Below are positions 48,415 through 59,818 of a DNA stretch of 64,000 nt, in pieces. The translations under genes were made by a program, and so were the position numbers. Each line of letters starts with the position of its first letter. Within the stretch, counting starts at the first letter, position 1. The stretch is from NCBI RefSeq assembly GCF_007565055.1, contig NC_044560.1:121455391-121519390 (forward strand). Direction: 5' to 3'. A model generated the notes under the pieces. It was given only the letters and a program-made list of their open reading frames with translations, did no database searches and was not told the DNA's origin. Origin of the DNA: Rhinopithecus roxellana (lineage: Eukaryota; Chordata; Mammalia; Primates; Cercopithecidae).

Positions 48415-51400
48415 CTGAAAGTAGAGAAATGCCAGTTAACTAAGTATTCCACTTGGTGGGAATGGATGACTTCATTAGAAATGTTACCCAGGAATTCACA
48501 CTCAAGAAGAGGTCCCAGGGATTGCTGATAGGCCAGTGGGGCCATCAGGGTGAAGAAGGGCCCACTACTACTGGCAGGATAGGGACCAGCCAAGCAACAG
48601 AATAAGGGAGACCACACCAGGGGCAAGGACACAGAAATGGGTCAAAGGACTTAGACATTTCTGCAAAAGAAGATATATACACAAATGGCCAATAAGCATA
48701 TGAAAAGAAGTTCAGCATCCTCAATCATGAGGAGTATGCAACCCAAAACCACAATGAGATATCACTTCATACTCACTAGCATAGCTATAATAATAATAAA
48801 AAAATAAACAACACATGAAGATGAAGTAGGAAAACTGGAGCACTTATACACTCCAGATAGGGATGTGAAATGGTGCAGCCAATTTGGAAAACAGTTTGGC
48901 AAGTCTGCTCCTACAGAGCTACACAAGAGAACTAAAAACATATCCACACAAAAATGTGTACAAGACTGTTCGTTCATAGCAGTATTTTTTAAAAAACTGA
49001 GATAGGGTCTTGCTACATTGCCCAGGTTGGTCTCAAACCTCTGGGCTCAAGGCTCAAGTGATCCTCCTGCCTCAGCCTCCTGAGTAGCCAGATTATAGGC
49101 ACCTCGCCCAGCTTCTATAGCGGCATTTTTTTCTAACACCTAAAAAATGGAAACAAGCCGAATGCTCATCAACTGATAAATGGATAAACAAACTGTAGTC
49201 CATCTACACACTGGAATATTTGGCTATAAAAAAGAATGAAATACTGATACATGCTACAACACTGATGAACTTCAAAAACATGCTAAGAGAAAGCCAGTCA
49301 CAGAAAAACACATAGTATTCTATAAAATGTCTAGGAAACGTAAATCTGTGTAGTTAGAAAGTAGTGGTTGCCTAGAACCAGGAGGAAAGGGATAAGGAAA
49401 GATGGGGAGTGACAACTAATGGGACTGCTGAGGAGACATATAGTTTCTCTTTTTTTTTTTTTTTTTTTTTGAGACGGAGTCTCGCTCTGTCGCCCAGGCT
49501 GGAGTGCAGTGGCCGGATCTCAGCTCACTGCAAGCTCCGCCTCCCGGGTTTACGCCATTCTCCTGCCTCAGCCTCCCAAGTAGCTGGGACTACAGGCGCC
49601 CGCCAGGTCGCCCGGCTAGTTTTTTGTATTTTTTTTAGTAGAGACGGGGTTTCACCATGTTAGCCAGGATGGTCTTGATCTCCTGACCTCGTGATCCGCC
49701 CGTCTCGGCCTCCCAAAGTGCTGGGATTACAGGCTTGAGCCACCGCGCCCGGCCCAGTTTCTCTTTAGATGATGAAAACATGCTAAAACTACATTACAGC
49801 AATGATTATACCATGTGAAAACATACAGAAATCACTAAACTGTGTACTTTAAAAGGTGAATTGTATGGTTTATCTTAATAAAGCTGTTTTGAAAAAATAT
49901 CTCATTGAAGGCTGTGCACAGTGGCTCACACCTGTAATCCCAGCAGTTTGGGAGGCTGAGGCAGGCGGATCAAGAGGTCAGGAGATGGAGACCATCCTGG
50001 CTGACACGGTGAAACCCTGTCTCTACTAAAAATACAAAAAAATTAGCCAGGTGTGGTGGCGGACGCCTGTAGTCCCAGCTACTTGGGAGGCTGAGGCAGA
50101 AGAATGGCATGAACCTGGGAGGTGGAGCTTGCAGTGAGCCGAGATCGCACCACTGCACTATAGCCTGGGCGACAGAGCTAGAGTTCGTCTAAAAAAAAAA
50201 AAAAATCCTCAAGCCTGTAATCCCAGCACTTTGGGAGGCCGAGACGGGCGGATCACGAGGTCAGGAGATCGAGACCATCCTGGCTAACACAGTGAAACCC
50301 CGTCTCTACTAAAAAATACAAAAAAACTAGCCAGGCGAGGTGGCGGGTGCCTGTAGTCCCAGCTACTGGGAAGGCTGAGGCAGGAGAATGGCGTAAACCC
50401 AGGAGGCGGAGCTTGCAGTGAGCCAAGATCTGGTCACTGCACTCCAGCCTGGGTGACAGAGCTTGACTCCGTCTCAAAAAAAAAAAAAAAAAAAAAAAAA
50501 AATCTCACTGGAAAAGAGACAGAATCTGGGCATGGCTTCATACTGGGTAACCCAACCAGGGATTGGTGAAGCTCAGTGGGATCTGTTAGGCAGACTGGAG
50601 ATGTCTGATCCCCAACCTTTGCCTCCACAAGGCTTCTGGGCAACAGCTATTAGGAAAGCTCATGAGGCTGCTCAGAGAGCGAAAGGGGAAGTACACACAG
50701 CAGAGTCTCAGCACCCCAGCACCTACAACAGGAGACCTGAGAAGGAAGCAGTACCTGCCATCTGGCTTTGGGATGAGGAAAAGACACAGGGCATAAGCCG
50801 GTCATCACCATGCTGGGACAGGGCATTACCAAGTGAGGTCACGAGCTCAAGGTTTTCCAGCATCACACTGTGGTACAAGTGCCTCTGGGCTGCATCAAGG
50901 AGCTCCCACTCCTCCTGGGAGAAATATACAGCCACATCTTCAAAGGTTACCAGGCTCTTCAATGCGGGGACAGCTGAGCCACAGGGCCAAGAGGTATGCT
51001 GACAGAGAAACAAACAATAGGTCAAATGGAAATATGCAGGCCCTTGCCGTGTGACTCAGAATCCTGCCACATCTACCACTAACATCTCTTTTTCTTATGA
51101 TCCTCTCAGTCCATCCACTACTCACCCATCCGCAGCTTATCTTCTTCCTCAGGGTCCCCGCCTAACATGCCCTGGAATTAATGGTGCCCCTCTCTCCTAG
51201 TAGTCCCACTGGTCACTGTATTCAGGCCAACCCAACCTAGAGGAACAACAAGCAGGTGGGCAGATGGATGCTGCCTCCTCCCTCCTGCTGGTCAATTTTC
51301 CTTGTGACTTCTGGCTCATACCTCCCAACCATAAGAAAATTTGGGCTTCCCTTTCTCTTAAGACTCTTGTACCAGGGCCATGGGCCCAATGGTTCACATT

Positions 51401-53586
51401 CCCTCACCTTTACATGTCACTCCTGAGACCATACATTTCTTATATTTCCACCCCATCCCTGTTTACACTGTAGGTATTCTCCCTAGCATTTCACCATGCA
51501 CATAGCATACTTGACAGACGCAACCAGGATCCAATCCTGGTCCAAGCCAGCAACAGAGCTCCAAAAACCCCACTGCCAGAGGCAGCCATAGCCCCTCAAG
51601 TCAATGCCTCCCGTCCTTTCCCTGTTCCTTCAACCATCAGCTGCCCAGAACCATAAGCAGATCTCAAATATCTCTTCCCTCTTATATCTCTGCCTTTATA
51701 TGTGTTGTCTCCTCCCCAGTCATAGCTGTCCTTGCTCTTCCTAACCCTCAAATCCAAGACCCACTGGCCCCCACCTTGGCTTGGGGACTCAGCTTAGGCT
51801 GATCCTTTCTGATCCTGCCACTCCACCAGCCTGACAAAAACCCCAGGACCCTACTTAAGAGGAGGTAACATGCCCTGACCACAAGAAGGATGGCCACAAC
51901 AATGTAGTGAGCTGTAGAGAGATAAATCAACCTAAACCAAAGCCCAACTCTCATCCTACTTCTGCCGCTATGCTTCATTTTTGTCCTAGACCTACTCTGT
52001 GGTTATGAGGCTCGGCCACTATCTTGAACCCAACCCACAACTGCATGCAGTGTCCACCCACAAGCATCCATCCCTTGGATGTTTCCAGCCTAAACCCGAC
52101 ATAATTTCATAATCGCATGTTTAGGGGTCTACTTGGCAACTCAATTTGGTAGTGTCGGGGACATCTCAAATACAACATGGCCAAAATCCAACTCTTTATC
52201 TTCCCCCTGAAATCTACTCCTCACACCAACTTCCACATCTGAAAGATCTAAGGTCAATTTTTTTTTTTTTTTTTTTTTTTGAGATGAAGTCTCACTCTGT
52301 CACCCAGGCTGGAGTGCAGGGACGCGATCTCGGTTCACTGCAAGCTCCGCCTCCCGGGTTCATGCCATTCTCCTGCCTCAGCCTCCCAAGTAGCTGGGAC
52401 TACAGGCACCTGCCACCACGCCTGGCTAATTTTTTGTGTTTTTAGTAGAGAAAGGGTTCACAGTGTTAGCCAGGATGGTCTTGATCTCCTGACCTTGTGA
52501 TCCACCCGCCTCAGCCTCTCAAAGTGCTGGGATTACAGGCGTGAGCCACCGGGCCTGGAAATCTTTTTTTTTTCCTTTTTAAAAACAGAGTCTCGCTCTG
52601 TCGTTCAGGCTGGAGCGCAGTGGCATGATCTCAGCTCACTGCAACTTCCATCTCCCAGATTCAAACGATTCTTCTGCCTCAGTCTCCCAAGTTGCTGGGA
52701 TTACAGGCACGCACTACCATGCCTTGGCTAATTTTTTTGTATTTTTAGTAGAGACGGGGTTTCACCATGTTGGCCAGGCTGGTCTTGAACTCCTGACCTC
52801 AAGTGATCCGGCCACCTCGGCCTCCCGAAGTGCTGGGATTACAGGTGTGAGCCACTGCGCTCAGCCTAAGGTCAATCTTAACATTTCACTCTCTTTCACT
52901 GTCCCACATCCGGTAATCTATGGCCCAATTTGGGCAGATTCAGAAGCCAACCATCTGTCCTACCTCCATGGGCACCCCTCTGTCCAGCTACCCAAAGCAC
53001 ACATCTAGACCACGTCTGTCAGCTCCTCACTGGCCTTCCTGCTCCACCCTCACCATCCCTCCAGTCTGCTGCCTACTAGGCATCTATAGGGAGTCTGTTA
53101 AGACTGGAGTCAGAGCACCTCCTTCCTCTGCTCCAAACCTTCCATGGCTCCCACCACCATCAGAATACAGGCCCAGCTCCTCAGGCTGCCATTCCAGGCC
53201 TAACTCTGGTTTCCCTGCTCTGTTTCCACCAGACTAAATGGAGACCTGCAGTCCCTGGAATGCTTCCATTTCATCACCACTAAGCAAGGTGCACATGCTG
53301 GTCCCTGTGCCTGGGACAGCCTTCCAGATCTCATTCCATAGGATTCCAGAAATGGGAATCCCTCGATATAACTCCTGGCCTGGATTCAGGATGGTAAAGG
53401 TAAGTGACTCCCAGGGCAGGGCCCAAGATCCACGTGTGAGGACAGAACACGGCTAAGAGCCTCAGGACACCAACATCCCCTCTATCTGGGCTTCAGGATC
53501 CTAAGGGCCGGAATCCCAGCGGGTGAGGGCCTGGGGCACACTCCACTCACCTGCGCCGGGCCCATCAGCGACGCTGGCAACCCCAT
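46523..53586 (-). CDS. ZNF132: KRAB-C2H2 zinc finger protein 132
   Basis: Nuclear DNA-binding protein, probably a TRIM28-recruiting repressor. Coding exons on the minus strand are 53586 (or 53565)-53551, 50998-50830 and 48414-46523 (TGA 46525-46523). From the second ATG (MGPAQ) the product is 691 residues; from the first (MGLPASLMGPAQ) it is 698. Borders are GT-AG and the phases agree. KRAB-A spans residues 21-61 with DV 26-27, EEW 34-36 and MLE 51-53 intact. The finger exon has degenerate or isolated early fingers, then 15 contiguous C2H2 fingers at about residues 278-690, with some variant linkers (HTQVRP, HTKERP, HTRERT). Two or more early fingers are broken. It matches human ZNF132 as I recall it. 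A poly(A) signal lies at 45989-45984. Confidence 0.96.
48990..49115 (-). mobile_element. Alu monomer-like piece in L1
   Basis: Old; splits L1 ORF2. Confidence 0.7.
49449..49756 (-). mobile_element. AluYR-like in L1
   Basis: Target copies AGTTTCTCTTT at 49442-49452 and just after 49755; low divergence. Confidence 0.85.
49909..50206 (+). mobile_element. Alu
   Basis: Full length. Confidence 0.85.
50207..50503 (+). mobile_element. AluYR-like, 5' truncated
   Basis: Starts at CTCAAGCCTG; long A tail. Confidence 0.85.
50830..50998 (-). CDS. ZNF132: ZNF132 KRAB exon
   Basis: 169 nt, starting HTSWPCGSAV and continuing SLVTFEDVAVYFSQEEW to LENLELVTSL. Acceptor CTCTGTCAG; donor GGTAATG. Confidence 0.95.
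50999..53550 (-). other. ZNF132: ZNF132 intron 1
   Basis: Mostly unique DNA (50999-52257 and 52867-53550) with two minus-strand Alus between. No further gene seen. Confidence 0.8.
52258..52866 (-). mobile_element. two Alus in ZNF132 intron 1
   Basis: 52258-52559 and 52561-52866. Confidence 0.85.
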
Positions 53587-54340
53587 TGGAACCTGTGGGC
53601 TGGGCAGGGCCATACTAGGAGGCGCTAGGGCTAGCCCTGCCGCTCAGCCGAACCCTCACACTTCCACTGAGTGGCGCGAACGCTGGGTGACGGTCGTACT
53701 CAGGACCTGTCTTCCCTAATACAAAATGCGCGCAAGGCCTCCGGTCACCGCAGGGACGAAGGCTGGGTATGGAGACCCCTGAGACGCATGGCGCTGGCTC
53801 CACTTTCGGGAACACCTTGGCTCATAAAAGCAGAGTAATTAGCCGCGGGTTATGGTGCGTGCGAAGGCGCGGTGTCGGGCCCTGCACCCACTCCCGCGCC
53901 CTTATCTGGTTCCAGATGCCTCCTGTAGCCCAACCCACCAGCCGCAAAAGAGGACCGCAATGGCGGCGCCGGAAGCCCCGCCCCTCAATGCCGGCTCGGA
54001 CTTGCTCCTGGTCCGAGCCTTCATTGGCTCAAGGCTCCCCGCCGACTATGACGCTATTTTTCTATGCCCGTCACGCTGCCGCTAGGCCGTTGCCAAGGTG
54101 ATTGAGGAAAGGCGTTTGTCGCGTCGCCGCTCACGCAACGCAAACTACATTATCCAGAAGGAACCTCGCCGTGCCTCAGGGCTGGCCATTGGCAGCCCAG
54201 GAGAAGGGCACTTCCGGGCGGGGTGGAAGACGCGGGCCAATCAGTCTGCAAGCGGGACTTCTGTCGTCGTCCTCGGACCATCACTTCGGCATTTCACGAT
54301 TTTGTCTGCATCTGAAGGGACCGCGTTGTCAGGCGAGGGA
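53551..54340. promoter_or_regulatory. ZNF132: bidirectional CpG-island promoter of ZNF132 and its divergent partner
   Basis: CpG-dense. It shows YY1/ETS-like ATGGCGGC and CCGGAAG (53960-53975), an RFX X-box-like GTTGCCAAGGTGAT (54089-54102), a ZNF143-like ACTACATTATCCAGAA (54144-54159) and an attgg box (54188-54192). The 54089-54220 part aligns with the minus strand of about 18700-18832 at the ZNF584 promoter. ZNF132 is read leftward and the pseudogene rightward. Confidence 0.75.
53878..54000 (+). repeat. duplicated ZNF132 upstream segment, copy A
   Basis: From GGCCCTGCACCCACTCCCGC to GCCGGCTCGGA. It aligns with 55956-56080 at roughly 86% by eye with two 1-base gaps. Confidence 0.85.
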
Positions 54341-55641
54341 CGGAATCTTGGAGGCTCCCTGGGCCCATGGAAACAGGAGGAAGGCACGAGAGTCGGGGAA
54401 GTTCCGCCTCCGTGACATATAAGCGCCCCGACCGCGGCGAATATCGCCCCCCAAGCCCCAGTGTTCCCCCCGGCCGTAGATGAAGCCGGCCCAGTGGGAC
54501 CTCAGGTCGCACCGCGCGGAGGTGTCCGCGGCTCCCGGGAGTCGTCGCCCTTGGCGTTGTGTCGGCTTTACGGAGCGCGAGGCCGAGGCCAAGAAAAGCC
54601 ACGCATTGGGAGGTCTTGACCCAGCGTGCGCCCGGCTGCAGGCTTGGGGCGTGTGCCAAGGGTCTCCTGGCACCCACTCGGCTGGACTCAGCACCATTGC
54701 CCTAAGTCTCCGATTGAGAAGTACCTGCCCCAGGTCCTCTGCAGCGCCACCGGACAGTGTAGAGCGTTCACAGGTAGGGGGGGTCACCATTTCAGAATCC
54801 AGTTTGTTGAGACATGAAGGGTACAGGAGGAGGGATCTGCATATGCGAAGACTTGGACGTGAGACTGACCTGAGCGTTCAGGAAGGCTCTCGTGCCCCCT
54901 AGGCAGCGACTGGAGAGGGTAAGAGGAGTCCTGCCTCTCCTGGCACACTGAGGGCACTGGGAGCCATGAAAGGTGTTGGACAGAAAAGGGATGGACATGA
55001 CCTGACTTAGAATTTGGAAAGTATTCCAGTGGCTGCTGAATGAACACACTACTGGAGAAGGTGGTTGTAGCGGGGCTGGAAGCAGGGAGACTGTGGGGAG
55101 GTTATTGCAGTATTGTTCCAGACAGTTGATAGTGGCCTGTTCAGAACGGAAGCAAGAGAGATGGGAGAAGTGATCAGATTCCCAATAGATCTTCAAGATA
55201 GAGCTAATGGAATTTTTTGCTACCTTAGATAAGTGGAATAAGCATGAGTAGGGGTAAAGGACCATCCCAAGTAGTTAGGAAGAATTAGGATGCCTCCTGT
55301 GGAGAATAGAGGTTGGCAGTTGGCAGGAGGAGGATGTTTTTTGGAAGATTAGTGATGGATTTTGTAGGTATAAGGTCTGAATTGTCTGGAGGCCTGTGAG
55401 TGGAGGAGTCAAATGGGCCTCTGGATGTATAGAATTCTGGTGTGGCTTCCGGACGTCCAGACTGCATTATGTTGGTGGCCTGGACCAGGGAAGGGCCTGA
55501 GGATAGGATTTGGGAAGGAGGGTTTTAGGTTGGAATTACAAATGGGCCCTCGAGGTGAAGTGTTGAGACGAAGGACCAGTGGCTAGGGCTCATGCCCCGT
55601 GCTTAGATCACATCTGTCTGCCCACTGACTTGGTGTTGCAG

Positions 55642-55765
55642 GGCTTAGTGACCTTTGAGGGCAGGGTCAATACATCTTCCAAAAATGTGGGGCTCCTTAG
55701 TGAGGTCCAGGGGGGCTTCTACAGTGACGTGATGCTACAGAGCTTTGTACTCCTGTGCTCACTAG
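55642..55765 (+). pseudogene. KRAB-A exon of the pseudogene
   Basis: Reads GLVTFEGRVNTSSKNVGLL and then ends DVMLQSFVLLCSLG, with TTGCAG before and GTAAGG after. 124 nt instead of the usual 127. The residues used to bind TRIM28 are changed. Confidence 0.8.
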
Positions 55766-55955
55766 GTAAGGCTACTGTGTCTCCTCTTTCCCCTACACAT
55801 GAAATCTAGGTTTTCCTCCGCCTTTCCCTTGTTCCCTGTGGGAGGCGCTGCTGGCCCTGGCACTGGCCAGTGTTCTGCTACTTATCCCTGGCTGCTTCAT
55901 AAACCCCCACACCTTCTGCCCTGGGACCTTGACAACCTTGTGAAGCTACAGTGAC

Positions 55956-56080
55956 GGCCCCTGCACCCACTCCCGCGCCCTTGTCCGGCTCCCGAGGTCT
56001 CCTGTAGCCGAACCCACCAGCCGCAAAATGAGGACCACTATGGCGGTGCCGGAAGTCCCGCCCCTCAACGCCCGCCTGGA
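55956..56080 (+). repeat. duplicated ZNF132 upstream segment, copy B
   Basis: Direct copy of 53878-54000, 2.08 kb away in the pseudogene intron. It keeps ATGGCGG and CCGGAAG motifs. Confidence 0.85.
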
Positions 56081-56644
56081 ATCATAAGTCTCAAAACCTG
56101 CGTAGCATATCACATGCAGCTGGGTCGTTTCCTGGCTAGGTTACGCTGTCAGGATCTGTGACTTTTCTGTCCCTTCTGCCACATCGCCTCACTCTAGTAG
56201 AAGTTTTCTGCCAGCTGTCCCTTGCGAGTCCCAGTGGGCACTGATATGGTCTTTGATTGTGGGGTCACTGAGCATTGACTTTGTGAGGTTCAGTTCTTCC
56301 CAGCTATATACCTGCACAGGTGATCTTCGCCTACGGTGGTTTGTCATGGGGTGGATCACCTTGACGTGGGCTGCCTTCTCACAAACCACTTGATCAGAGC
56401 TCTATAGGATCACTGCTGCCACCCCTGCCATGTGATCACCTAACTAGAACTAATGAAGAGACCTGGCTGGTGGACAGGGTGGCTTGAATTAGGCCATGGA
56501 CAGAGAGGCCCCATGGTGCACCAGTTCTGTTGAATGGAAGACAGCTGTGGGAGAGCTGTTGGCAGTGCCCTGGTGGCTCACCTGGTACCTGAGTTGTGCC
56601 CTCTGTTGTCCTGGCAACAGGATGTGTAGCCGTGCCTTTTTAAA

Positions 56645-56937
56645 TTTTTTTTTTGAGACAAGAGTTTCACTCTTGTTGCCTAGGCTGGAGTGCAATGGCA
56701 TGATCTCGGCTCACTGCAACCTCCACCTCCCGGGTTCAAGCAATTCCCCTGCCTCAGCCTCCCGAGTAGCTGGGATTACAGGCATGTGCCACCACACCTG
56801 GCTAATTTTGTATTTTTAGTAGAGACGGGGTTTCTCCATGTTGGTCAGGCTGGTCTCAAACTCCTGACCTCAGGTGATCTGCCCACTTCAGCCTCCCAAA
56901 GTGCTGGGATTACAGGCGTGAGCCACCGTGCCTGGCC
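56645..56937 (-). mobile_element. Alu with 17-bp target duplication
   Basis: AGCCGTGCCTTTTTAAA at 56628-56644 and 56938-56954. Confidence 0.9.
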
Positions 56938-57141
56938 AGCCGTGCCTTTTTAAAAAATTTTCCTGACGTTCTTCTGACATTCTATCCTACTTTCCCCTGA
57001 CTCCTGTTCCCTGGATGGCCTCCTCTCTGTCTTCCAAGACTCATTCTTTCCCCTTCTCCCCTCCTCCCCTCCAATGGCCAGATCTCCTACCATTGGCCTC
57101 CCTGTAATGTGTCTTGAACTGATAATGTATCTTTAAATAGT

Positions 57142-57272
57142 TGTTATCTGCACATGGTGGCTCATACCTATAGTTCCACCTACTTGGGATGCTGAGGCAG
57201 GAGGAGCGCTTGAGTCCAGGAGTTTGAGTCCAGCTTGGGCAACATAGCGAGATCCTATCTCTAAAATAAATA
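57142..57272 (+). mobile_element. Alu monomer-like piece
   Basis: Old. Confidence 0.7.
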
Positions 57273-57479
57273 GAACATAAATACATAGTTTTTGAAAACC
57301 TGTTCTTCCATGAGACTGGCTTGTTCCATTTGAGGAGTGTGGGCATAGGTGTCAATGGTTCAAGACCTGGGCTTCGCTCACTGCATGATACTGGCCTGTC
57401 ACCAGACACGGGGGCCCTGCAGCTCCGTATTTGCAGAACCTACAGAGAACTGACACTGAAGAGATATCTGATAAATACA

Positions 57480-58319
57480 TAGCATATGGAAAGGTGTTTG
57501 AGGAGAAGCAAACCTTTTGTCCTACCAAAAAACTTCACAGTGGGAAAAATTGCAAGTGTGTTATGAGCATGGGAAGGCCTTCACTTTTGTCTTCATCCTG
57601 AGAAAGCAGGAGTACACGCACATCTCTGAAGGGCCTTACAAGTGTAGTAACATGGGGAATCCTCCAGCCAGAACTCTACCTCCTTTGAACACCAAAATAT
57701 TCACCCCAGAGAAAGTCCCCATAAGCGCAAGGAGTGTGGCCCAGCCGTGAGCAAAATTTTGCAAAACTCTCTTCTGCACCAAAATGGTCATACCCTATGA
57801 AGGACTCTTAAGTTCAGGGAGGGTGGGGCAGTGCCAGCTGTCCTGGTGGCTTCCCTGGTACCTGACTTGAGGTTCATAAATGTTATATTCAGAGCTCTGC
57901 TTTCATTAGCAAAAACAAATTAACACCAGAGAATGGTTGTACAAATGCAATAACTGCATGAAAGCTTTCAGTGAAGTATGAAACTTCATCCTGCAGAATT
58001 CTCACCAGAGAAAAGGTCCAGTGCATGCAGCTAATGTTGGAAAGCCTCTTCTCACAGTTTTAATCCTATTTAGCACCAGCTACTTTACAGCAGTGTGAGT
58101 GTAGCATGTAGGAGAGCAAAAAATTGCAGCTTCTGCCTTGATGTCCACAAGTGATTCACACTGGAAAAAACCACTATGAGTGCAGCCAGTGTGGGAGAGC
58201 ATCAGCCACAGCTCCTGCCTTGCTCGGCACCAGAAACTTCACCCTGGAGAAAAGCCTTTTTATTACAGTAAATGTAGGAAAGTCTTCAGCTCCTTTATTT
58301 AATATAAAAGAATTCACAC
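57480..58319 (+). pseudogene. decayed C2H2 finger exon
   Basis: Short finger-like stretches recur about every 84 bases (GGGAAGGCCTTCAC, TGTGGGAGAGCATCAGCC, TGTAGGAAAGTCTTCAGC). None keeps all four ligands, and frames change between them. Confidence 0.75.
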
Positions 58320-58624
58320 TGGCCGGGCGCGGTGGCCCATGCCTGTAATCCCAGCACTTTGGGAGGCTGAGGCAGGGGGATCACCTCAGGTCAGGAGTTC
58401 GAGACCAGCCTGGCCAACATGGCAAAACCCCCTCTCTACAAAAAATACAAAAATCAGCTGGGCGTGGTGGCACGCATCTGTAATCCCAGCTATGCCAGAG
58501 ACTGAGGCAGGAGAATCGCTTGACATCAGGAGGCCGAGGTTGTAGTGAGCTGAGTTGGAGCCACTGCACCCCAGCCTGGGTGACAGAGCAAGACCCTGTC
58601 TCCCCCACCAAAAAAAAAAAAAAA
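58320..58624 (+). mobile_element. Alu in the finger pseudogene
   Basis: Directly follows AAAAGAATTCACACT of the finger relic. Confidence 0.85.
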
Positions 58625-58630
58625 GACACA

Positions 58631-58945
58631 ACGGGGCACGGTGGCTCATGCCTGTAATCCCAGCACTTTGGGAGGCCGAGGCAGGCAGATCACTTGAGGT
58701 CAGGAGTTCGAGACTGGCCTGGCCAGCATAGTGAAACCCCGTCTCTACTAAAAACAGAAAAATTAGCGGGGCGTGGTGGCAGGCGCCTGTAATGCCAGCT
58801 ACTCAGGAGGCTGAGGCAGGAGAATCACTTGACCTCGGGAGGTGGACATTGCAGTGAGCCAAGATCACGCCACTGCACTCCAGCCTGGGCAACAGAGTGA
58901 GACTCCATCTCAAAACAACAACAACAACAAACAAAAAAAAAAAAC
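58631..58945 (+). mobile_element. Alu
   Basis: Second of a tandem pair; (CAA)n tail. Confidence 0.85.
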
Positions 58946-59305
58946 AGACCCTACATGAGTAGCCTTCAGCCACAGCTAAACCTTGTGTAGAGGATTCCTC
59001 CCTGAGGAGACACTCCATGATGGCCCTGCATGTGGAGAAGCCGACAGAACCCATGTTCTGCAGCTCACTGAGGGACCTTGGCAAAGCTATGACACCACGG
59101 GGTCCTGTGTTGGAAGCCCATCTGGGTTTGATGGTGACTTCCCAGTTGCTCAATGTAAGTCACTCCCTGTTTCCTGCTTATACTACCTTGGAGGGATGGT
59201 AGGGGCCTTGCATGCATTGGGGTGGTATCATGCTCACTCGTGATGGGCTTTGATATGGACATGACCCCATTCCAAGTAAGGAGCCTAATTGGATAATTTC
59301 TTTCT

Positions 59306-59600
59306 CTCTTTTTTTTTTTTTGAGACAGAGTCTTTCTCTGTCGCCAAGCTGAAGTGCAGTGGTGCGATCTCAGCTCACTGCAACCTCTGCCTCCCAGGTT
59401 TAAGTGTTCCCCTGCCTCAGCCTCCCAAGTACCTGGGCTTACAGGTATGTGCCACCTCGCCCAGCTAATGTTTTATAGTTTAGTAGAGACAGGGTTTCAC
59501 CATGTTGGCCAAGATGGTCTCGATCTCCTGACCTCGTGATCCACTCGCCTCGGCCTCCCAAAGTGCTGGGATTACAGGTGTGAGCCACCGTGCCCGGCCT
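59306..59600 (-). mobile_element. Alu
   Basis: Full length. Confidence 0.85.
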
Positions 59601-59604
59601 CTCT

Positions 59605-59611
59605 GTTTTTC

Positions 59612-59645
<34 letters not shown>

Positions 59646-59818
59646 CTTTTCTTTTCTTTTCTCTTCTCTTCTCTTCTCTTCTCTTCTCTTCTCTTCTCTT
59701 CTCTTCTCTTCTCTTCTCTTCCCTTCCCTTCCCTTCTCTTCTCTTCTCTTCTTTTCTCCTTTCCTCTCCTCTCCTTTCTCTTCTCTTCTCTTCTCTTTTC
59801 TCTTCTCTCTTTCTATTT
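59605..59818 (+). repeat. polypyrimidine (TTTTC)n/(TTCTC)n tract
   Basis: About 215 bases with almost no purines, evolved from the T head of the next Alu. Confidence 0.95.

Larger units (their letters stand above)
48655..49908 (+). mobile_element. old L1 3' end in ZNF132 intron 2
   Basis: Sense ORF2 tail and 3' UTR, ending AAAAGGTGAATTGTATGG and CTTAATAAAGC. Antisense to ZNF132; two Alu insertions. Confidence 0.8.
48415..50829 (-). other. ZNF132: ZNF132 intron 2
   Basis: Contains the 3' end of a plus-strand L1 (48655-49908) and four Alus. About 330 unique bases remain next to the KRAB exon. Confidence 0.85.
54341..59110 (+). pseudogene. KRAB zinc-finger pseudogene diverging from ZNF132
   Basis: Likely unitary decay of the divergent neighbour of ZNF132. 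A CpG-rich first-exon block spans 54341-54780, with a possible donor CACAG|GTAGGG near 54775. A KRAB-A exon at 55642-55765 is still open and bordered by AG and GT. It has lost the EEW core, DV reads GR, MLE reads MLQ, and it is one codon short. The finger exon relics run from about 57480 to 58320: CEHGKAFTFVFILRKQ, YKCSNMGN and YECSQCGRASA, with several frameshifts and stops and many missing Cys/His. Two Alus (58320-58945) interrupt it, and further relic continues to about 59060. I know of no named gene here. A rescued open frame is not possible by eye. Confidence 0.75.
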
